A DNA stretch of 10,300 nucleotides from assembly GCA_017541565.1 (NCBI GenBank), contig JAFXYU010000238.1, positions 1 to 10,300 of the forward strand. The letters run 5' to 3'. The position numbers were made by a program, and so were the translations under genes. The number at the start of each line of letters is the position of its first letter. The first letter of the stretch is position 1. The notes under the pieces are model-generated. The model did no database searches. It was given only the letters and a program-made list of their open reading frames with translations, and was not told the DNA's origin. The stretch comes from a bacterium. Lineage in GTDB: Bacteria > Cyanobacteriota > Vampirovibrionia > Gastranaerophilales > Gastranaerophilaceae. Below are positions 7,378 to 10,300 of this stretch, in pieces.

Positions 7378-7827
7378 TTAACCTCTGTAATAATCCACTG
7401 ATTTGATATTCAAAAATCTTGCATAAAATGATTTCGGGAAAATTTCTACTGCTCGTTTTAATATATCAGCATCTTTATTGTATATTTCACCAATATTCGC
7501 TAGTTCTGCATTAACTATTTTGTATTCATCCGGCAAATTTTCATCAGATAAACTTTCGTTAACTGTTTTTGACAAAATATAATTCAATGCAAGTTTTCTG
7601 TTTAAATATTTTATACCTTTAGGAAGAGATTTTAATTCTTCGAGATATTTTTTATTATCGTCCGAAATCATCATATTATCTAAAATTCCATATCTTTTAT
7701 TTAATAATGACTCTAATTTTTTAAAATCATTTATAACTCTTAAATTCTTTGTGATTAAAAGAAAAAAATTCAAAATTAGCCAAAAGATGTATAATGTAAC
7801 AAATGACAACAGTAAAATTTTTATCAT
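7378..7827 (-). CDS. LemA-like single-pass membrane protein
   Basis: I place the start at the ATG 7825-7827, giving 149 residues. An upstream in-frame ATG (7855-7857) would add ten residues, but it overlaps the transglycosylase end and has no ribosome-binding site. The chosen ATG has AAGGAG six bases upstream. One membrane helix fills residues about 2-25, followed by a mostly helical domain. The pattern resembles LemA: NDFKKLESLLNKRYGILDN (33-51) recalls its L-x-RRxDLIPNLV segment. A late helix, NAELANIGEIYNKDADILK then RAVEIFPKSF, ending in a tail with an aromatic pair (about 106-147), recalls its ANIRRxYNDAVxxYNxxIxxFP...YF ending. The usual glycine-rich tail (AGLFGF) is altered, so it is a divergent member at best. 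LemA function is poorly known; in Listeria it is linked to presentation of a short peptide. It may be an envelope protein tied to its transglycosylase neighbour. Confidence 0.7.
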   Translation of the reverse strand: MIKILLLSFVTLYIFWLILNFFLLITKNLRVINDFKKLESLLNKRYGILDNMMISDDNKKYLEELKSLPKGIKYLNRKLALNYILSKTVNESLSDENLPDEYKIVNAELANIGEIYNKDADILKRAVEIFPKSFYARFLNIKSVDYYRG

Positions 7828-7833
7828 AAAGAA

Positions 7834-7839
7834 CTCCTT
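7834..7839 (-). promoter_or_regulatory. Ribosome-binding site that fixes the LemA-like start
   Basis: Minus-strand AAGGAG lies six bases before the ATG at 7825-7827. This is a near-ideal site and spacing, and it selects this start over the in-frame ATG thirty bases upstream. It sits just beyond the transglycosylase stop codon (TAG, 7841-7843). Confidence 0.8.
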
Positions 7840-7840
7840 G

Positions 7841-9805
7841 CTAGTATATATTACCATACATCCAATATGTTCGTAAAACTTTTTTTACATAATTTTTTGT
7901 TTCGGGATAAGGGATTTGTTCTACAAACTCATCCGTGTCACTGTATATAATCTTGTCAAACCATCCTCTGACTGAACCGATGCCCCCGTTATATGCTGAA
8001 ATTGCATACAAATCTTTATTGCCCAATGCGCGTTTTAGCCCTGAATAATATATACTTCCGGCTGCGATGTTTTTTGTCTCATTGTTGAAACTTTGTGGAA
8101 TTGAATTTTTTTGTACAACTTCGCTAAATGTTGAAGGCATTAACTGCATTAAACCGTCTGCGCCGACCGAACTTTTTGCATACGGATTAAAATGGCTTTC
8201 TTCCTTAATTATGGATTCGAGTATTATCGGATTATTGTTGCCTTTAAGTTTATCGACTATATCATAATAGTGAAGGGGGTATATAAGTCTCCATCTCAAA
8301 TCTTCAAAATCAGGTTTGGGATAGATGTCTTCCATTGCTTTTCTTGCCAATACCGCAGAAATTGTGTAATTACCTTTTTCATAGGCAACCCAACTTTGAA
8401 TAAATTTATCATTCTTGCATAATTCTTCAACCAAATCGTAGTCTTTTAAGTACGCAAGTTTAACAACAAGGTTATTATCAAGAGATCTTCTGTAAGGGAA
8501 TATTACAGGCTTCGGATTGATTTCTAAAAATGGTAAAAATCCGTCATCTTTGTACAAATTAAAATGTGCTCTAAACGCATAATAACTGTCGGGATATTCT
8601 GCTATTACTTTTTTGAAATAATTATCCGAACTTTCATAATGCTTCAGTTTATTTGCAATTTTTGCCATGTAATAAATTACGGCAGGACTTGATTTTACAT
8701 TGGGGAATTTTTTTATGTGTAAGAACCCGAGTCTTTGAGCATCATAATATTTTTTCTGTAGATATTTTGATAAAAATACATTGTATAAGGAATCTGCTGA
8801 AAATTGCCCGTTCGGATATTTTTCATATAGTTTTCTGTAGCAGGCTTCTTTTGCTTTCCCGTCAAGAACAACTTCATTGCAGTTTAAATATGCCGCATAG
8901 TCTGCCCCTGTTGATTTTAGATTTAGTGCATTTAATTTGTTTATACCGTCTTTTCTTGTTGCTGCCGCTGACACATATAAATCAATAACTTCAAATACAT
9001 CGTTTTGTTCTACGCCGCTAGGAAAATCTTTGAGTCCTTTTTCCGTGTATCCATTACCTTTTTCTTTGTTTCCGAGTTTATATTCTGTTTTTGCAAAATC
9101 TGTCCAACTCTCTGCAAGCGTTGTTTTGTTTAAATATGTTCTTGCTTTTTCATATTCGCCGTTTGCATAATACCCCTTAGCAATAAGAAGATTATCAAAG
9201 TTGTTTAGTGTAGTATCAAGATTTTTTATTTCCTCTATGGAGTTGAGAGCAAATCTTCCGTCCGGTGCCTTTTCAAGGTATGTTTTAAAGTAAACAAGCG
9301 CATTTTCTTTTATTTTTTTCTGTTTTTTTTCATTTTCCGGAAGATTTTGTATTGTGATATTTCCCAGATAGTATTGAGATGCAATAGCATAATCGCTTTG
9401 AGGGTATTTTTTTATAATTTTTTTATAATGTTTTTTTGCCTCTTTATCTCCCGCTTCATACATCAGGTAAGCCATGTTATATTCACTTATCGGGACAATT
9501 GCTGATTTGGAGTGTGAACGGAGTATTTTTTTGTATTTTTTTATAGCGATATCTTTTCTGTCAATATTTGTTGCGCATCTTGCCTGACGGAATAGCGCTG
9601 ATTGTTTCAATCCCGAACTGGATGGAACTTTGCCGAATTCGTGATATGCTTTTTCAAATTCATTTCCCTTATAGAGTTTTAATGCTTGCGAATAATGCTC
9701 AACACCTCTTGCTTCGGATGTTCTAATGTTGTATATAAAATATGCTACTGTAAATACGAGTAAAAATATTACAAAGTATAAATCAAACTTGCTTCGTCTT
9801 CTCAT
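7841..9805 (-). CDS. Membrane-anchored TPR lytic transglycosylase (Slt type)
   Basis: This is a murein-degrading enzyme that cleaves the MurNAc-GlcNAc bond to form 1,6-anhydro-MurNAc, acting in the periplasm. The 654 residues start with a basic tip and a membrane helix (about 9-26) with no obvious cleavage site, so it is probably anchored. Residues 35-500 are helical with TPR-like repeats (for example FEKAYHEFGKV about 50-60, AKKHYKKIIKKYPQSDYA 123-140, SSDNYFKKVIAEYPDSYYA 392-410), like the superhelical ring of Slt70. The C-terminal domain holds the catalytic glutamate E536 in KEESHFNP, then VGADGLMQLMP (547-557), AYNGG (604-608) and IPYPETKNYVKKVL (631-644). An in-frame TGA abuts the ATG, so this start is forced, though its ribosome-binding site is weak. 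It leads the operon with the LemA-like gene, tmk and prfB. Confidence 0.92.
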   Translation of the reverse strand: MRRRSKFDLYFVIFLLVFTVAYFIYNIRTSEARGVEHYSQALKLYKGNEFEKAYHEFGKVPSSSGLKQSALFRQARCATNIDRKDIAIKKYKKILRSHSKSAIVPISEYNMAYLMYEAGDKEAKKHYKKIIKKYPQSDYAIASQYYLGNITIQNLPENEKKQKKIKENALVYFKTYLEKAPDGRFALNSIEEIKNLDTTLNNFDNLLIAKGYYANGEYEKARTYLNKTTLAESWTDFAKTEYKLGNKEKGNGYTEKGLKDFPSGVEQNDVFEVIDLYVSAAATRKDGINKLNALNLKSTGADYAAYLNCNEVVLDGKAKEACYRKLYEKYPNGQFSADSLYNVFLSKYLQKKYYDAQRLGFLHIKKFPNVKSSPAVIYYMAKIANKLKHYESSDNYFKKVIAEYPDSYYAFRAHFNLYKDDGFLPFLEINPKPVIFPYRRSLDNNLVVKLAYLKDYDLVEELCKNDKFIQSWVAYEKGNYTISAVLARKAMEDIYPKPDFEDLRWRLIYPLHYYDIVDKLKGNNNPIILESIIKEESHFNPYAKSSVGADGLMQLMPSTFSEVVQKNSIPQSFNNETKNIAAGSIYYSGLKRALGNKDLYAISAYNGGIGSVRGWFDKIIYSDTDEFVEQIPYPETKNYVKKVLRTYWMYGNIY

Positions 9806-9839
9806 TCAACTTAATCCCAATATTATAATAATTCTGTTC

Positions 9840-9866
9840 ATTATAAAAAGAGAGAATCCCCTTCAA
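9840..9866 (-). promoter_or_regulatory. Candidate promoter of the slt-lemA-tmk-prfB operon
   Basis: On the minus strand a perfect -10 TATAAT (9845-9840) follows TTGAAG (9866-9861; four of six matches to TTGACA) with a 15-bp spacer, somewhat short. It would start transcription about 25-30 bases before the ATG at 9805. Two other TATAAT boxes occur nearby (9871-9866 and 9827-9822). The first has a TTGCAT 18 bases upstream and is a fair alternative. In DNA this AT-rich such boxes arise by chance, so the region is likely but the exact box is not settled. Confidence 0.4.
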
Positions 9867-9981
9867 TTATATTATTTTAATATAGATATATGCAAAAAGG
9901 AAATTCTGTAATAAAAAATTACATTTTATCACCTGAAAGATATCAACTGACTGATAAAAATTTTAATAATAGTTTCATTTT

Positions 9982-10005
9982 CCCCATTCGGACTATCCGT
10001 TGGGG
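9982..10005 (+). promoter_or_regulatory. Short GC stem in the divergent region
   Basis: CCCCA (9982-9986) pairs with TGGGG (10001-10005), and CGGA (9989-9992) with TCCG (9996-9999), around a small internal loop and a CTA triloop. It is the only GC-rich element in an otherwise very AT-rich stretch. It lacks a T-run on either side, so it is not a standard terminator. It could be an operator or a structured RNA element; the function is unknown. Confidence 0.3.
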
Positions 10006-10039
10006 CAATGTATTAATATGCGAAAACAAGCATAATCTT

Positions 10040-10090
10040 ACTGTAAAGAAAGAAAGTTAATAATAAAAGAACTTTTAATTAACTTACAGT
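10040..10090 (+). repeat. Imperfect AT-rich palindrome in the leader
   Basis: ACTGTAA (10040-10046) pairs with TTACAGT (10084-10090). Inside it AAGTTAAT (10054-10061) pairs with ATTAACTT (10078-10085), and AAAAG (10065-10069) with CTTTT (10072-10076). The two outer pairings share two bases, so they compete. Further down, AATCTG (10109-10114) pairs with CAGATT (10119-10124), and TTAGTA (10123-10128) with TACTAA (10134-10139), again sharing two bases. These could be regulatory folds of a leader, or simply products of the AT-rich composition. Confidence 0.35.
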
Positions 10091-10151
10091 TTAAATATTT
10101 AATTACTGAATCTGAATACAGATTAGTAAACAATACTAACTTTACCTATCT

Positions 10152-10160
10152 AAAAGGAGG
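10152..10160 (+). promoter_or_regulatory. Strong ribosome-binding site of the edge gene
   Basis: AAAAGGAGG lies five bases before the ATG at 10166, the most complete Shine-Dalgarno sequence in the window. It fixes the start and suggests a highly translated product. Confidence 0.85.
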
Positions 10161-10165
10161 TCAAA

Positions 10166-10300
10166 ATGACAATTAAAAAACTTACTGTGGCAGCTGCAAT
10201 TGCCGTAGGTATAGCGACTTGTGCCTTCTCTGCGGCAGAAGCAGCGTGCCCTTGCGACCAACGCCCGATAGTTTCACAAGGCGCTTGCCCTGTGGAAGAA
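10166..10300 (+). CDS. Exported Cys-Pro protein, N-terminal part only
   Basis: The window shows the first 45 codons; the gene runs off the right edge. Residues 1-26 form a clear Sec signal peptide: MTIKK, a hydrophobic core about 6-22, and a probable cleavage at AEA-ACP after A26. The mature start reads ACPCDQRPIVSQGACPVEE, with ACP at 27-29 and again at 40-42, hinting at a Cys-Pro repeat with a 13-residue period. C19 inside the signal is preceded by IAT and does not make a good lipobox, so a lipoprotein is unlikely. The strong ribosome-binding site and long leader suggest abundant, regulated expression. I do not recognise the family. Paired cysteines in an exported protein suggest disulfides or metal binding, but this is inference. 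It is divergent from the slt operon. Confidence 0.75.
   Translation, partial: MTIKKLTVAAAIAVGIATCAFSAAEAACPCDQRPIVSQGACPVEE

Larger units (their letters stand above)
9872..10165. other. Divergent intergenic region with several inverted repeats
   Basis: No gene is seen between the transglycosylase and the plus-strand gene. On the plus strand the region holds a GC-containing stem at 9982-10005, a long AT-rich imperfect palindrome at 10040-10090, and two overlapping small hairpins at 10109-10139. The plus-strand gene's promoter must lie here, but I could not find a pair of boxes with good spacing. The spacing of the elements would suit a long, structured 5' leader. Confidence 0.35.

Noticed and set aside
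7828..7857. Ten-codon N-terminal extension of the LemA-like protein
   Set aside because: The upstream ATG overlaps the preceding gene and has no ribosome-binding site, while the internal ATG has AAGGAG at six bases.
8067..9170. Several plus-strand open frames opposite the transglycosylase, and similar ones opposite the other genes
   Set aside because: They lie wholly antisense to genes with clear domains, lack ribosome-binding sites and give low-complexity translations rich in Ser, Leu, Phe and Ile.
10040..10090. Palindrome read as a terminator
   Set aside because: No complete gene ends into it on either strand, and it is not followed by a clean T-run.
10166..10230. Lipoprotein signal using Cys19 in the edge gene
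   Set aside because: The residues before it are I-A-T, with Thr at -1, not a good lipobox, and a standard signal-peptidase site AEA-A follows at 26-27.
1..10300. CRISPR array, insertion sequence or transposase
   Set aside because: No regularly spaced direct repeats, transposase motifs or terminal inverted repeats with target duplications were seen.

Overview
The window looks like chromosomal DNA from an AT-rich, Gram-negative (diderm) bacterium. The evidence is low GC outside the first 300 bases, a TolC-type outer-membrane channel, a periplasm-facing lytic transglycosylase and an envelope-spanning secretion system. The overall style fits the non-photosynthetic cyanobacterial sister lineage (Vampirovibrionia/Melainabacteria, e.g. 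gut Gastranaerophilales), but that placement is an impression from protein style and codon habit. No marker in the window proves it.

Layout. Positions 1-397 are mostly non-coding. They hold a GC- and purine-rich stretch, a perfect 17-bp terminator hairpin, a second GC-rich stretch, and a 23-codon open frame that may be a gene tail. All confident complete genes are on the minus strand. In transcription order (right to left) they are: a TPR-containing Slt-type lytic transglycosylase (9805-7841), a small LemA-like membrane protein (7827-7378), thymidylate kinase tmk (7376-6768, GTG start), release factor 2 prfB (6771-5710, overlapping tmk by ATGA), a complete type I secretion system (tolC-like 5650-4268, HlyB-like ABC exporter 4248-2110, hlyD-like adaptor 2083-1040), a hairpin terminator, and a zinc-ribbon membrane protein with a superinfection-immunity-like C-terminus (928-398). 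The first four genes are packed as one operon. The secretion genes form a second tight block, separated from prfB by 59 bases. At the right edge a divergent plus-strand gene begins (10166 onward, cut by the window end). It encodes an exported Cys-Pro-containing protein behind a roughly 360-base intergenic region rich in inverted repeats.

How the genes work together. The ABC exporter, adaptor and TolC channel should form one trans-envelope conduit. The exporter's N-terminal domain is a C39-like domain without the peptidase Cys or His, as in HlyB. The expected cargo is therefore an uncleaved protein with a C-terminal signal rather than a leader-peptide bacteriocin. No cargo gene lies in the window. 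The upstream operon mixes housekeeping functions: murein turnover, dTDP synthesis and translation termination.

The points most worth following up are the cargo-less secretion operon, the zinc-ribbon/superinfection-immunity-like fusion, the LemA-like gene with a corrected start, the uninterrupted prfB, and the exported Cys-Pro protein with its structured leader. I see no CRISPR array, insertion sequence, tRNA or rRNA gene. I found no clearly novel multi-gene system.
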